Shown: positions 8,874 to 18,004 of the stretch, one piece after another
Layout: each line of letters starts with the position of its first letter
Position numbering within the stretch: the stretch's first letter is position 1
NCBI RefSeq assembly: GCF_008636115.1
Contig: NZ_QLZD01000023.1
Location: 50,161-114,160 of the forward strand
Length of the DNA stretch: 64,000 nucleotides
DNA from: Candidatus Tokpelaia sp.
GTDB lineage: Bacteria; Pseudomonadota; Alphaproteobacteria; Rhizobiales; Rhizobiaceae
Direction of reading: 5' to 3'
The notes under the pieces: model-generated
What the model was told of the DNA's origin: nothing
Databases searched by the model: none
The model's input: the letters and a program-made list of their open reading frames with translations, nothing else
Program-made: the position numbers and the translations under genes

Positions 8874-9815
8874 ATGTCGTCTGGCCGGTTTTACCGGCAA
8901 TGGCTGATTGCCGGAATTTCCCTTGTCTTTTGCAGCAATATGGCCAATAGTGCAATAGCAGCAAATGAGGCGATAAAGCCGGCGGCTTTTGTAAATGGAG
9001 CGCCACAGGCTAGCTGGCTTGCCGCCATTGCCGGGTCGGAAGAAAAGTTTTTGCAGGCGCGCATCGGCATTGCCGTTCTTGATAAAGCCGGCGGTATTAT
9101 AGCAGCCTGGCGCGCTTATGAGCATTTTCCTCTGAACAGCACTTATAAACCGCTTCTCTGTGCGGCCTTGTTGCATAAGGTTGATAAGGGTGCCTTGGAT
9201 TTGAGCGATAAAGTGCGGTTTGATAAAAGCCGGCTGGTCAGTTATTCCCCCGTTACACAAAATTTTATTACCCCCGCGGCCATGGATTGGCGGCAATTAT
9301 GCCGCGCCGCGGTGGAGTTTAGCGATAATACTGCCGCTAATCTGATTTTAGCTGCTTTGGGAGGGCCGGGGGAGTTTAACAGATTTTTGCGCAATATGGG
9401 CGATAATATCACGCAACTTGATCATTTTGAGCCGGATTTGAATCACATCAAGCCGGGTGACAAGCGTGACAGCACAATGCCTGTGGCGATAGGCCGGACA
9501 TTGCAGCAACTGGTGTTTGGCGATATTTTGCAGCCGCAATCGCGCCGGCAATTAACGCAATGGCTGTTAAATGATAAAGTGGCCGACGAGTTGTTACGCT
9601 CCGTTTTGCCGCCGCAGTGGAAAATTGCCGATAAAACAGGGGCAGGCGATTATGGTTCGCGCTCTATTATCAGCATTATCTGGCCGCAAAAGAGAGAGCC
9701 GCTGCTTATTGCCATTTATATTACCGCAACAAAGGCAAGTATAGCACAAACTAATGCCGCTATTGCCCGCATAGGCAAAAAAATATTCACTATTCTTGCG
9801 CAGGAGCATGAATAA
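8874..9815 (+). CDS. Class A serine beta-lactamase
   Basis: 313 residues from ATG 8874, which follows a strong GGAGGAGGGG at 8862-8871; a GTG at 8856 in the same frame lacks a site. Signal peptide with hydrophobic core near residues 10-24 and A-x-A cleavage, so periplasmic. All class A hallmarks are present: S89-T-Y-K92, S150-D-N152, E186-P-D-L-N190 (the omega-loop general base) and K254-T-G256. Expected to hydrolyse penicillins and perhaps cephalosporins; spectrum cannot be read from sequence. It follows pssA by 39 bases with no mobile element nearby, suggesting a resident chromosomal gene. Confidence 0.93.
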   Translation: MSSGRFYRQWLIAGISLVFCSNMANSAIAANEAIKPAAFVNGAPQASWLAAIAGSEEKFLQARIGIAVLDKAGGIIAAWRAYEHFPLNSTYKPLLCAALLHKVDKGALDLSDKVRFDKSRLVSYSPVTQNFITPAAMDWRQLCRAAVEFSDNTAANLILAALGGPGEFNRFLRNMGDNITQLDHFEPDLNHIKPGDKRDSTMPVAIGRTLQQLVFGDILQPQSRRQLTQWLLNDKVADELLRSVLPPQWKIADKTGAGDYGSRSIISIIWPQKREPLLIAIYITATKASIAQTNAAIARIGKKIFTILAQEHE

Positions 9816-9876
9816 AAGCTTTAATTCTGAGAGCCGGGGCAGTGCGGCGCGCGGCAGCTTTCATCACGCATAATAA

Positions 9877-9891
9877 TATAGAAATTCTATA
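9877..9891. promoter_or_regulatory. A/T palindrome between convergent genes
   Basis: TATAGAA-A-TTCTATA, a perfect 7+1+7 inverted repeat flanked by further near-symmetrical A/T. It lies between the convergent ends of the beta-lactamase gene and cvpA. It could be a bidirectional transcription end or a protein site; no T tract follows. Weak evidence. Confidence 0.25.
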
Positions 9892-10087
9892 ATTATTCTG
9901 TTGCTCTGTGGCGCCATCTTCGCCGGCAGAAGGGAGATAAAACCAGTAATTGCCAGGATAAGAGCAGGCTGCTTGCCCCTGTTTGATCATTGATGCAGCC
10001 GAAAGTCATTGAGCTGGAAAAGCGAAAGGACTTACCGTGTTAAGCCTGAAATAGTGCTGCCGCTTCTTTTCAATTTTGCTCTTCAGC

Positions 10088-10651
10088 CTATTCTACCGGC
10101 GTTGCTTCATTATCATTGCCGCTTGCCGCACCGCTGGCGGCAGGGGCGGTTTTTTCGTCAATTTTATCAATCAGGCTTTTCGGCACGGCGCGCCAGATCG
10201 CGCTGCCAATATTATCCAGCAGCGGCTTGCTTTTCGCCTGCGCCAGCCAGGCCGGCTGTTCATCAGGCTTGATAAGCCCGTTCAGAAACAGAATGGCAAT
10301 GGCCAAAATCACCAGGCCGCGGACAATGCCGAAAACAAAACCCAAAGTGCGATCCAGCGCGCCAATGCGACTGTCGATAACTATATCGGCAAATTTCATG
10401 GAAATAATGGAAAGAATAATCAAAGCAACCAGAAATAATACAATAATAGTAACACCAAGGGCAATTTTGGGGTTATGAATATAATTAGCGGTGAAGCCGA
10501 GCGCCGGCTTATAGGCCAGATAAGCGAATAAAGCCGCCAAAGCCCAGGAAACCAGCGATAATAATTCACGCGACAGGCCGCGCACCATCGCCAGGACGGC
10601 GGAAAGAAAAATAACGAGAATAACAATTCCGTCTAACGCTGTGACCGGCAT
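10088..10651 (-). CDS. cvpA: CvpA family inner-membrane protein
   Basis: 187 residues with four hydrophobic helices (about 8-28, 30-48, 65-85, 105-125) and the family motif R-G-x-x-R-E near residue 24-29. The name comes from colicin V production; the cellular role concerns envelope homeostasis and is not settled. C-terminal 40 residues are Ala/Lys-rich and probably cytoplasmic. It follows radA (262 bases apart, same strand), the usual order in Hyphomicrobiales. In relatives purF normally comes next; it is not here. Confidence 0.9.
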   Translation of the reverse strand: MPVTALDGIVILVIFLSAVLAMVRGLSRELLSLVSWALAALFAYLAYKPALGFTANYIHNPKIALGVTIIVLFLVALIILSIISMKFADIVIDSRIGALDRTLGFVFGIVRGLVILAIAILFLNGLIKPDEQPAWLAQAKSKPLLDNIGSAIWRAVPKSLIDKIDEKTAPAASGAASGNDNEATPVE

Positions 10652-10913
10652 AATCTATCTCTATCCCTCAAACGAGCCTCAGGTGCCGGGCCTAACCTCC
10701 CCACCGGGGCTTTTGCGCTCCCCCACTCGCAGCCGCTTTACCTTATCTGCCACAATAGCTGTTTCCGCTAGCGCAAGGCAATATTTTTTTGCCCTGGCTT
10801 TAACAGCTTTCACTGTTTTAAGCGACTATAGGGCGCAAACAATATTATCCGGCCCTTAAACCTGTTTTTCTTTACGCGGTGATTTTACCCGGCAATAAGA
10901 GCGCGGGCAGTGT

Positions 10914-12329
10914 TTATTTTTGCCGGTTTTTCTGTTGCGCGGCTTGCGCGGCAATTTGTGCTACTAATTGCGGCAGCGATTCTATTTTATCCAGCCGCAA
11001 GGCGGCATTGGCTTTTTCACCCTCTCCCGTGCTTTTGCGGTTGAGAGAGGCCGGCAGCACGGCCTGTTTGAAACCCAGTTTCTCGGCTTCTTTCAGCCTT
11101 TGCCCGGCGTGGCTGACCGGGCGCAAACTGCCGGAAAGGCTCACTTCGCCAAAATAAACGCAATCAGCCGGCAGGCTCACCCCGGCCAGCGAGGAGGTCA
11201 GCGCCGCGGCCACGGCTAAATCGGCCGCCGGTTCGCTAATGCGATAGCCGCCGGCAATATTGAGATAAATATCATAATTGCCAAAACGCAGGCCGCAATG
11301 CGCCTCAAGCACGGCAATAATCATCGCCAGCCGGCTATTATCCCAGCCAATAACGGCGCGGCGCGGCGTGCCGAGCGAAGTTTGCGCTACCAAGGCCTGA
11401 ATTTCCACCAGCAGCGGCCGCGTGCCTTCCATGCCGGCAAAAACCGCCGCACCGGGAGCGTGCTGACTGCGCTCACCCAAAAACAGTTCAGACGGGTTGG
11501 CTACCTGCCGCAAGCCACTATCCGACATTTCAAAGACGCCGATTTCATCGGTCGCACCAAAGCGGTTTTTTACCGTGCGCAAAATACGATAATGGTGGCC
11601 GCCTTCCCCTTCAAAATAGAGCACGGCATCAACCATATGCTCAACCACGCGCGGCCCGGCTACCTGGCCGTCTTTGGTCACATGGCCGACCAAAACCACC
11701 GCCGCGCCGCTTTGCTTGGCAAAGCGAATCATCGCCTGAGCTGAGAGCCGCACCTGGCTCACCGTGCCGGGGGCAGAATCGGCAGTGTCCGACCATAAAG
11801 TCTGCACGGAATCGATAATCACCAAATCAGGGCTTTTTTCCTGTTTGAGGGTGGCGAGAATATTTTCTACATTCGTCTCTGCCGCCAGTTTGACGCCGCT
11901 TTGCTCAAGTTTCAGACGCCGCGCCCGCAGGCGTATTTGCGCCACCGCCTCTTCGCCTGAAACATAAAGGACATTATGGCCTTTATCGGCCAGCGCCGCC
12001 GCCGCTTGCGTGAGCAGGGTGGATTTGCCAATGCCGGGATCGCCGCCCACCAGCAGCGCTGAGCCGCGGACAAAACCGCCGCCGGTCACCCTGTCCAGCT
12101 CGGCAATGCCGGAAATGATCCGCGGCACTTCTTCCGTTTCACCGGCAAGGCGGGAGAGCGCCACCGGCCGGCCGCTTTTGCCCGGCATGGCCGGCGCGGC
12201 ACCAATACCGGCGGAAATGCTTTCTTCCGCCAGCGTATTCCAGCCGCCGCATGTGTCACAGCGCCCCTGCCAACGCGGATACACCGCCCCGCAATTTTGA
12301 CAAATAAACTGGATTTTAGCTTTGGCCAT
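10914..12329 (-). CDS. radA: DNA repair protein RadA (Sms)
   Basis: 471 residues. RecA-like ATPase that drives branch migration and D-loop extension during recombination. N-terminal zinc finger with C10, C13, C24 and C27; Walker A G-G-D-P-G-I-G-K-S-T at 95-104; the RadA-specific K-N-R-F-G at 254-258; C-terminal Lon-protease-like domain with G-G-Y-R-I-S-E-P-A-A-D-L-A. Length is normal. The DUF4062 gene ends 21 bases before its start, so the two may be co-transcribed. Confidence 0.96.
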   Translation of the reverse strand: MAKAKIQFICQNCGAVYPRWQGRCDTCGGWNTLAEESISAGIGAAPAMPGKSGRPVALSRLAGETEEVPRIISGIAELDRVTGGGFVRGSALLVGGDPGIGKSTLLTQAAAALADKGHNVLYVSGEEAVAQIRLRARRLKLEQSGVKLAAETNVENILATLKQEKSPDLVIIDSVQTLWSDTADSAPGTVSQVRLSAQAMIRFAKQSGAAVVLVGHVTKDGQVAGPRVVEHMVDAVLYFEGEGGHHYRILRTVKNRFGATDEIGVFEMSDSGLRQVANPSELFLGERSQHAPGAAVFAGMEGTRPLLVEIQALVAQTSLGTPRRAVIGWDNSRLAMIIAVLEAHCGLRFGNYDIYLNIAGGYRISEPAADLAVAAALTSSLAGVSLPADCVYFGEVSLSGSLRPVSHAGQRLKEAEKLGFKQAVLPASLNRKSTGEGEKANAALRLDKIESLPQLVAQIAAQAAQQKNRQK

Positions 12330-12350
12330 AAATTAAGGTGCTTTGTGATA

Positions 12351-13340
12351 TTAACCGCTAACGGCTGAGTCTGATTCAGTTTTTGCTTTACGAGCGAGGT
12401 AGTCGTCATCGGAAATTTTTTCACCTTGCTCAGTAAGCTTCCAAATCCCATCTTGACAAGAAATTAAATCCGAGTGTCTAAATTTCCTACGGATATGTTC
12501 AAGCTGGCCATCATCAATTTTGCATTTAAACTCAGCGGCGAAAAGTTCGGGCATTATGAGACATCTATTCAAGACGGCTTTTACATAATCATCTGTCCTT
12601 TCCTTTTTAAAGGGGAATCTTGCTATAGTCAGGAATAAGTGCCGCCATGTTATAATTATAGGCGGTTTTATATTTCGCGTATTCTCGGCAAGAAATTCAG
12701 GCGGGATAGGGTCATCTAAGCCAGAAATAGAGGATTTATTTTTCCCTAATTTAGCTTTCAGTTTTTCGTTTTCAGCTTTCGGGGAATCGCGTTCCTTCAG
12801 CAAGGCATTTTGCTCGGCAGTCAGTTCCGCGCTTGCCACGGTATCGCCGCGCACCCAGCCAATAGCGGGTTGTATGCCTATAGCCTGAGCAATACTGGCC
12901 ACAACAAGAGCGGGAAGATTTTTATGCTCGTTCCAGCGCTCGACAAGATAGGAATTTTCTACCTTTTGGCGGAAGTCTGCCAGCTTTTCAAGCATTTCAG
13001 GGTCGCTATCCGTATGCTTATTGGGCAAATCTTCAGGCGCATCATGCACAAAAGCCAGAATAGGCAGACCTTTTTCAAGTGCGTAATTATATTCTGCTTC
13101 TGTGTAGCTGATACCTTCCTTAGTGAGGGAACCATATCTACCGCCAATGATAAGGACATAATAATCGCATTTATCAATAGTGCGCCGAATATAATCCATC
13201 TGTTTTTCACCACTGGCAGGGAAGCCTTCCATACCCATAGGCGCATGGCCCATTTTGCGGATAGCATGAGCTATGGCATTTCGCTCCTGTTCCAAATCGG
13301 TAAAAGTTGAACTGAGAAAAATAAGATAAAGCGTTTCCAT
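12351..13340 (-). CDS. DUF4062 domain protein with coiled coil and winged-helix-like C-terminus
   Basis: 329 residues. The first 100 match DUF4062, a TIR/nucleoside-deoxyribosyltransferase-like fold: I-F-L-S-S-T-F-T-D-L-x-x-E-R at 7-20, then G-G-R-Y-G-S and Y-T-E-A-E-Y. A Lys/Glu-rich coiled coil follows (about 175-205), and the last 60 residues (D-G-I-W-K-L-T-E-x-G) resemble a winged helix. DUF4062 often heads NTPase or sensor proteins, including some implicated in defence; here it has no NTPase. The gene is visibly A/T-richer than dnaB and radA on either side, and sits where relatives usually carry alr. Function unknown. Confidence 0.8.
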   Translation of the reverse strand: METLYLIFLSSTFTDLEQERNAIAHAIRKMGHAPMGMEGFPASGEKQMDYIRRTIDKCDYYVLIIGGRYGSLTKEGISYTEAEYNYALEKGLPILAFVHDAPEDLPNKHTDSDPEMLEKLADFRQKVENSYLVERWNEHKNLPALVVASIAQAIGIQPAIGWVRGDTVASAELTAEQNALLKERDSPKAENEKLKAKLGKNKSSISGLDDPIPPEFLAENTRNIKPPIIITWRHLFLTIARFPFKKERTDDYVKAVLNRCLIMPELFAAEFKCKIDDGQLEHIRRKFRHSDLISCQDGIWKLTEQGEKISDDDYLARKAKTESDSAVSG

Positions 13341-13523
13341 AGACGGAATCCTTTAAAACCACACCGCGCTGCTGTCTGTTTGTAAGCTGAGGCAGCGGCT
13401 AAGGCAAGGCGCTATCGGTTCACGCGCCAACTCTTTTCGCCGCGGGTTTTGCGCTTTTCGGATTCTGTTTTGAGAGCCGCTAAATTTATGCACCAGCCCC
13501 TTTACCGCAGAGCTTTGCCGCGC

Positions 13524-15017
13524 TCAGCCATAGCGTTCGGGCAGGCGACTTTCATCAGCCAGGTCGCTAAAGCGGGTATAATCAGCCTGGAAGGCGAGGC
13601 GCACAGTGCCGGTTGGCCCGTGGCGCTGCTTGGCGATAATCACTTCCGCCTTGCCAAAACTGTTTTCCATATCTGTCTGCCATTTAGAATAGTCTTCTGT
13701 CCCCGGTTTCGGTTCACGATTTTTAATGTAATATTCCTCACGAAAGACAAACAAAACCACATCGGCATCTTGCTCGATAGAGCCGGATTCACGCAAATCT
13801 GAGAGCTGCGGCTTTTTATCCTCGCGCGATTCTACCTGACGCGATAATTGCGACAAAGCAATAATCGGCACATTCAGCTCTTTGGCCAGCGCTTTTAAGC
13901 CGGTGGTGATTTCGGTTATTTCCTGCACCCGGTTTTCAGAAGCGCGGCGGGAAGAGCCGCTCATCAACTGCACATAGTCAATCACCAGCACATCAAGCCC
14001 GTGCTGGCGTTTCAGCCGGCGGGCGCGGGCGGCCAGTTGTGCCACCGAAATGCCGCCCGTCTGGTCAATAAACAGCGGCACTTGCTGCATTTTCTGCATA
14101 GCGCGCATAAGGCTGGCGAAATCATTTTCGCTAATATTACCGCGGCGAATATCGCTGGAAGAAATTTCCGCCTGCTCGGCCATAATACGGGTGGCAAGCT
14201 GCTCAGACGACATTTCCAGCGAAAAAAAGCCGACCACGCCGCCTTCATTTTCTTCGCCTTTATCTTTTTGGCAGGCAGCGGCAATATTAAAGGCAATATT
14301 GGTGGCGAGTGAGGTTTTGCCCATGCCGGGGCGGCCGGCCAAAATAATCAGGTCGGATTTTTGCAGTCCGCCCATTTTATTATCCAGGCTGTGAATGCGG
14401 GTGGCAATGCCGGAAAGCCTGGAAGAGCGTTTTAACGCGGCACCGGCCATATCAATGGCTTTGGTCAAGGCGCTGCCGAAATTCTCAAACCCGCCGCCGT
14501 AACGGCCGGTTTCCGCCAGTTGAAACAGCCGCTTTTCCGCTTCCTCTATTTGCTGCGCCGGCACCAGCTCTACCGGTGCGTCATAGGCGGTATTGACAAT
14601 TTCTTCTCCCAGATTGATGAGGGAGCGGCGGGTGTAAAGATCGTAAATAATATGGCCGTAATCAGCAGCATTGATAATGGTGATTGCCTCAGCCGCCAGC
14701 CGGACAACATATTCAAACACGGTCATAGTGCCGATTTTTTCTTCTGCCGGAATAAAAGGCTTGATGGTAACCGGATCGGCCAGCTTGCCGCTGGCGACCA
14801 GTGTGGCCAGAATTTCATAAATTTTGGCATGCAGCGGCTCAAAAAAATGTTCAGGCTTTAAAAAATCAGAAACGCGGTCATAGGCATCATTATTGATCAA
14901 GAGCGCGCCCAGCAATGCCTGTTCTGCCTCAATATTATGCGGCGGCCGGCGCCATGTGGCCGGGTTATTATTCTCTTCCGCATGTTGTTTCAACGCATGA
15001 ATTTCTGCCGCTGCCAT
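13524..15017 (-). CDS. dnaB: Replicative DNA helicase DnaB
   Basis: 497 residues. Hexameric 5'-3' helicase at the fork. N-terminal DnaG-interaction domain (about 22-125; start P-H-N-I-E-A-E-Q-A-L-L-G), linker, and RecA-like C-terminal domain with Walker A G-R-P-G-M-G-K-T at 228-235, Walker B V-L-V-I-D-Y-V-Q and the D-L-R-E-S-G-S-I-E-Q-D-A-D motif. No intein. A small insert (about residues 260-268, K-D-K-G-E-E-N-E) follows the Walker A helix, as in other alphaproteobacteria. Confidence 0.97.
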   Translation of the reverse strand: MAAAEIHALKQHAEENNNPATWRRPPHNIEAEQALLGALLINNDAYDRVSDFLKPEHFFEPLHAKIYEILATLVASGKLADPVTIKPFIPAEEKIGTMTVFEYVVRLAAEAITIINAADYGHIIYDLYTRRSLINLGEEIVNTAYDAPVELVPAQQIEEAEKRLFQLAETGRYGGGFENFGSALTKAIDMAGAALKRSSRLSGIATRIHSLDNKMGGLQKSDLIILAGRPGMGKTSLATNIAFNIAAACQKDKGEENEGGVVGFFSLEMSSEQLATRIMAEQAEISSSDIRRGNISENDFASLMRAMQKMQQVPLFIDQTGGISVAQLAARARRLKRQHGLDVLVIDYVQLMSGSSRRASENRVQEITEITTGLKALAKELNVPIIALSQLSRQVESREDKKPQLSDLRESGSIEQDADVVLFVFREEYYIKNREPKPGTEDYSKWQTDMENSFGKAEVIIAKQRHGPTGTVRLAFQADYTRFSDLADESRLPERYG

Positions 15018-15421
15018 TGTCCAACCCTTATCTGTTGCTGCCGCTTGACAAACATAGCGCTCCGGCTGCTAAAACTGCCTCACGCGGAAACAGGCTGCCA
15101 ATGCCGCAGCATTGCCGGTGCGCTGTCTCACAATTTCAAGAAATGCTGTAAAGCGGGAAAACCCCTGGCACCAAGCTTAGCGCTTCCGGTAAGCCGGCAT
15201 AAGTGAAAAAAACGGGGCATTGCCAATAATACCCGCGATTCACAGAGATTCGCACAATTTGCGGTTTTTATAGTGAAGATGGATTTTATGCCTTGACGGC
15301 CGGGCGACTCAAGTGCAAATCCGGCAGGAAAAGCCGTGCCGGTTTTATATAATGCGCAGCGGTCAAAAACAAAACAGGGCGCAAAACGCCCTGTTTATTA
15401 AACTGTTTTCCGGCAATAAGA
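15018..15421. other. Intergenic region between dnaB and the rplI terminator
   Basis: No supported gene. Holds the ribosomal-operon terminator at its rplI end and presumably the dnaB promoter. Otherwise nothing recognised. Confidence 0.5.
15366..15396 (-). terminator. Rho-independent terminator of the rpsF-rplI operon
   Basis: On the minus strand a perfect 10-bp stem AAACAGGGCG / CGCCCTGTTT (15372-15381 with 15387-15396) with a 5-base loop is followed by TTGTTTTTG. It lies 26 bases past the rplI stop. Strong stem and U tract. Confidence 0.9.
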
Positions 15422-16072
15422 TCAAGCCTGCTCGGCTTTCCCCAGTGCCGCTATTTTTTCAATCGCTGCTATGTCTGTTTCTGTTTCAATTTCTTCCTGA
15501 GCGATTTCAGTCATTTTGTCATCAAGAGCAATTTCAGTCTCAAAGGCAGTTTCATCATCAAGGGCGGCTTCGCGGTCGCGCTCACGCCCGGTCAAATTTT
15601 CACCTTTTGCCTGCCTCTCTGCCTCTTCTGCCGTGCGCGCAACATTAAGCATAATTTCCACTTCCACTTCCGGGTGCAGGCTGATCATAACCGGCTGCAG
15701 GCCGATTGTTTTAATCGGGTGATCCAGTTTTATCTGATTGCGATTAACGGCAAAGCCCTCAGCCGTAACAAGAGCGGCAATATCACGCGGTGAAACAGAA
15801 CCGTAAAGATGCCCGGTTTCCCCGGCAGCGCGGATAATGACAAATTTTTTATCTTTAAAATGGTCAATATGCTGTTCCGCCTGCTGACGCAGATCGCTAT
15901 TGCGGCTTTCCAGCTCGGCCCGGCGCTCTTCAAAATATTTACGATTAGCAGCCGTTGCCCGTAAAGCCTTACCTTGCGGTAACAGAAAATTGCGGGCAAA
16001 ACCGTTTTTTACCGCAACTCTGTCACCCATATTGCCCAGGCGGGCAACGCGCTCCAATAAAATAACTTCCAT
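15422..16072 (-). CDS. rplI: 50S ribosomal protein L9 with acidic C-terminal extension
   Basis: 216 residues. N-terminal L9 domain begins M-E-V-I-L-L-E-R-V-x-x-L-G-x-x-G-D, the long connecting helix spans about 42-80, and the second rRNA-binding domain ends near residue 150. Standard L9 is about 150 residues; here about 65 extra residues rich in Glu, Ala, Asp and Ile follow (from the R-Q-A-K-G-E region on). Such tails occur in other Hyphomicrobiales; role unknown. Last gene of the ribosomal operon, 21 bases after the DUF2232 gene. Confidence 0.95.
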   Translation of the reverse strand: MEVILLERVARLGNMGDRVAVKNGFARNFLLPQGKALRATAANRKYFEERRAELESRNSDLRQQAEQHIDHFKDKKFVIIRAAGETGHLYGSVSPRDIAALVTAEGFAVNRNQIKLDHPIKTIGLQPVMISLHPEVEVEIMLNVARTAEEAERQAKGENLTGRERDREAALDDETAFETEIALDDKMTEIAQEEIETETDIAAIEKIAALGKAEQA

Positions 16073-16093
16073 GATGTTTTCCTTTCACTTGAA

Positions 16094-17122
16094 TTACGGA
16101 AGAGGAGGTTTTCTACCCTGTCTGGCAGAGGGAAAAGGGGTAGCGAAAAGCCCCATAATAACCAGGCCGAAAAAAATAATCGGTGTCAAAACAAGGCTGA
16201 AAAGGCAAATATAAATAAGAAAACGCAGCCACGACCATGAGCCGCGCGCTGTCTGATGCAAAACAGCCAGGCCGGAAACACAAAAACCGGCCGCCAATAC
16301 TGCCAGAATAGTATTGACGCATAAAGTCAGGGTTGGAGCAGCGGTAAATGCAGCATTGCCGATGAAATAAGAGGCAAGCCACAGGCCGATAAACAGGAAT
16401 AAGGCCATAGGCGGCAGGCGCAAATCTGCCGGCCAATAGCCGAAAGGGCGTCTCAGGCTGTTATTGCGCCGGGCAAGACGCATGGCGCAATAAATGGCGG
16501 CGAGCTGAAATAAAAAGCCGTAAAGAGCAAGCGAAACAGCAAGCAGGACGGGCAGCAAATGCTGGAGAATATTATGTATATCGCCGCTTTGTGCCGGCAT
16601 ATTATAGAAATTTTTCTGGGCGATAAAATCGGCAATCTGGCTGGTAACCATGTTGAAAGCCTGTGCTTTATCGGCATTTGAAAAGCTGTAAAACAGCACG
16701 GCAATAGTTACAAAGGCAATAATAAGTGCAAGCTGGAATATGGCTGCCGGCAACGGATAAAATTGCGGCAGATTTTGTTCCCCAAAGGCGTTTTTACCCG
16801 GCTTTGCCTGGCCGGAATTAGTCTGTAGCCCCAAAAGCCAGCCGGTAAATAAAGCGGGAAGGAAGAAAAAAAATGCCAGCAGCAAAGCCGGCTCTGCCGG
16901 CAAAACCAGGCCTGAAAACAGGCCGGCAAGCAGGGCGGCAGCCAGGCCGCTTTGCCAGCCATAGGAAAAAAGCACAAAAAGAACGGGAATATTAACGCCA
17001 ATGCCGAAAAACACCGGCAAAAACGGTATATTGAACAGAGTAAACCACAGCAGCATAATCGAAGCGGCAGACAGAATAGCTGCAGCCAAAGCGGCTTTTA
17101 TATTGATTTTCTCTTTTATCAT
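16094..17122 (-). CDS. DUF2232 family integral membrane protein
   Basis: 342 residues from ATG 17122, which has AGGA ten bases upstream; a longer frame to 17200 adds 26 polar residues without a good site. About eight hydrophobic helices arranged as in the DUF2232/YybS family. Such a gene is regularly found between rpsR and rplI in alphaproteobacteria; function is unknown, with energy-coupling-factor-like (ThiW-type) substrate binding proposed for distant relatives. Co-transcribed with the ribosomal genes. Confidence 0.82.
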   Translation of the reverse strand: MIKEKINIKAALAAAILSAASIMLLWFTLFNIPFLPVFFGIGVNIPVLFVLFSYGWQSGLAAALLAGLFSGLVLPAEPALLLAFFFFLPALFTGWLLGLQTNSGQAKPGKNAFGEQNLPQFYPLPAAIFQLALIIAFVTIAVLFYSFSNADKAQAFNMVTSQIADFIAQKNFYNMPAQSGDIHNILQHLLPVLLAVSLALYGFLFQLAAIYCAMRLARRNNSLRRPFGYWPADLRLPPMALFLFIGLWLASYFIGNAAFTAAPTLTLCVNTILAVLAAGFCVSGLAVLHQTARGSWSWLRFLIYICLFSLVLTPIIFFGLVIMGLFATPFPSARQGRKPPLP

Positions 17123-17324
17123 TTGTGCTGTCCTGCATCTCTCCCGACCAGGCGGGAAGCAGTTAGAGACAGGCTCAGCAAAATGCTCCGCCTGCCCCAA
17201 CCTGAATTTACTTTGACCCGGTTAAAATATCGGACACTGCACGCGGAGCAGGGAAACCGCTGCGGCGCTGCAAGTCTGACGAGAGCAAAACCGGATTTGA
17301 AGCTCCCAAATTTCACGCGCCTGT

Positions 17325-17573
17325 TTATTGCACAACATAAGATAACAGCCCAAGAAAACGCGCCCGTTTGATGGCACGCGCCAGCTCACGCTGTTTTTTC
17401 TGGCTGACAGCCGTAATGCGCGAAGGGACAATTTTACCGCGTTCAGAAATATAACGCTGCAATAATTTTACGTCCTTATAATCAATTTTCGGCGCATCAG
17501 AACCTGAAAACGGGCAGGTTTTGCGCCGGCGGCTGAAAGGACGGCGCACCGGCATTTGAGTGACATCAGCCAT
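17325..17573 (-). CDS. rpsR: 30S ribosomal protein S18
   Basis: 82 residues, standard length. Contains the S18 core [21 protein letters not shown] and the basic C-terminus A-I-K-R-A-R-x-L-G-L-L. Binds as a heterodimer with S6, encoded two bases upstream; the gene pair is translationally coupled. Confidence 0.97.
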   Translation of the reverse strand: MADVTQMPVRRPFSRRRKTCPFSGSDAPKIDYKDVKLLQRYISERGKIVPSRITAVSQKKQRELARAIKRARFLGLLSYVVQ

Positions 17574-17575
17574 TT

Positions 17576-18004
17576 TTATTCTCCTTTGTCGGCGGCATTA
17601 TCCGCATTGCGGTTATCGCTGCGCGGGCGCCTTTGGCGGCGCGGTCTTTCTTCATCGCGGTCGCGAAAGCGGTCATCTCTGTCGCGGCGCGACATTATTG
17701 GCGAGGGCGTATCGTTAAATTCTTCCACCCGCAAGGTCAAAAAGCGCAATATATCCTCATTAATGCCCATTTGCCGCTCCATTTCCGCCATAGCGGCGCC
17801 TGAAGCATCAATATTCATCAATATATAATAGGCTTTGCGGTTTTTTTTGATACGATAGGCAAGGGGGCGCAAACCCCATTGCTCAACCCGGCCGATTTTG
17901 CCGCCTTGCGCTTCAATTACAGCTTTATATTGCTCCGTCACCTGATCAACCTGCTGTTGTGTCAAATCCTGACGGGCAAGAAATACATGTTCGTAAAGAG
18001 CCAT
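17576..18004 (-). CDS. rpsF: 30S ribosomal protein S6
   Basis: 142 residues from ATG 18004, preceded by AAAGG six bases away; the frame extends upstream to 18043 without homology. Starts [12 protein letters not shown] and contains [18 protein letters not shown], the S6 signature. The C-terminal 35 residues are an Arg/Asp-rich tail (R-R-D-R-D-D-R-F), common in this order. First gene of the S6-S18-DUF2232-L9 operon. Confidence 0.96.
   Translation of the reverse strand: MALYEHVFLARQDLTQQQVDQVTEQYKAVIEAQGGKIGRVEQWGLRPLAYRIKKNRKAYYILMNIDASGAAMAEMERQMGINEDILRFLTLRVEEFNDTPSPIMSRRDRDDRFRDRDEERPRRQRRPRSDNRNADNAADKGE

Noticed and set aside
8610..9296. 228-codon minus-strand frame across pssA and the beta-lactamase gene
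   Set aside because: Antisense to two well-supported genes; no ribosome site or domain.
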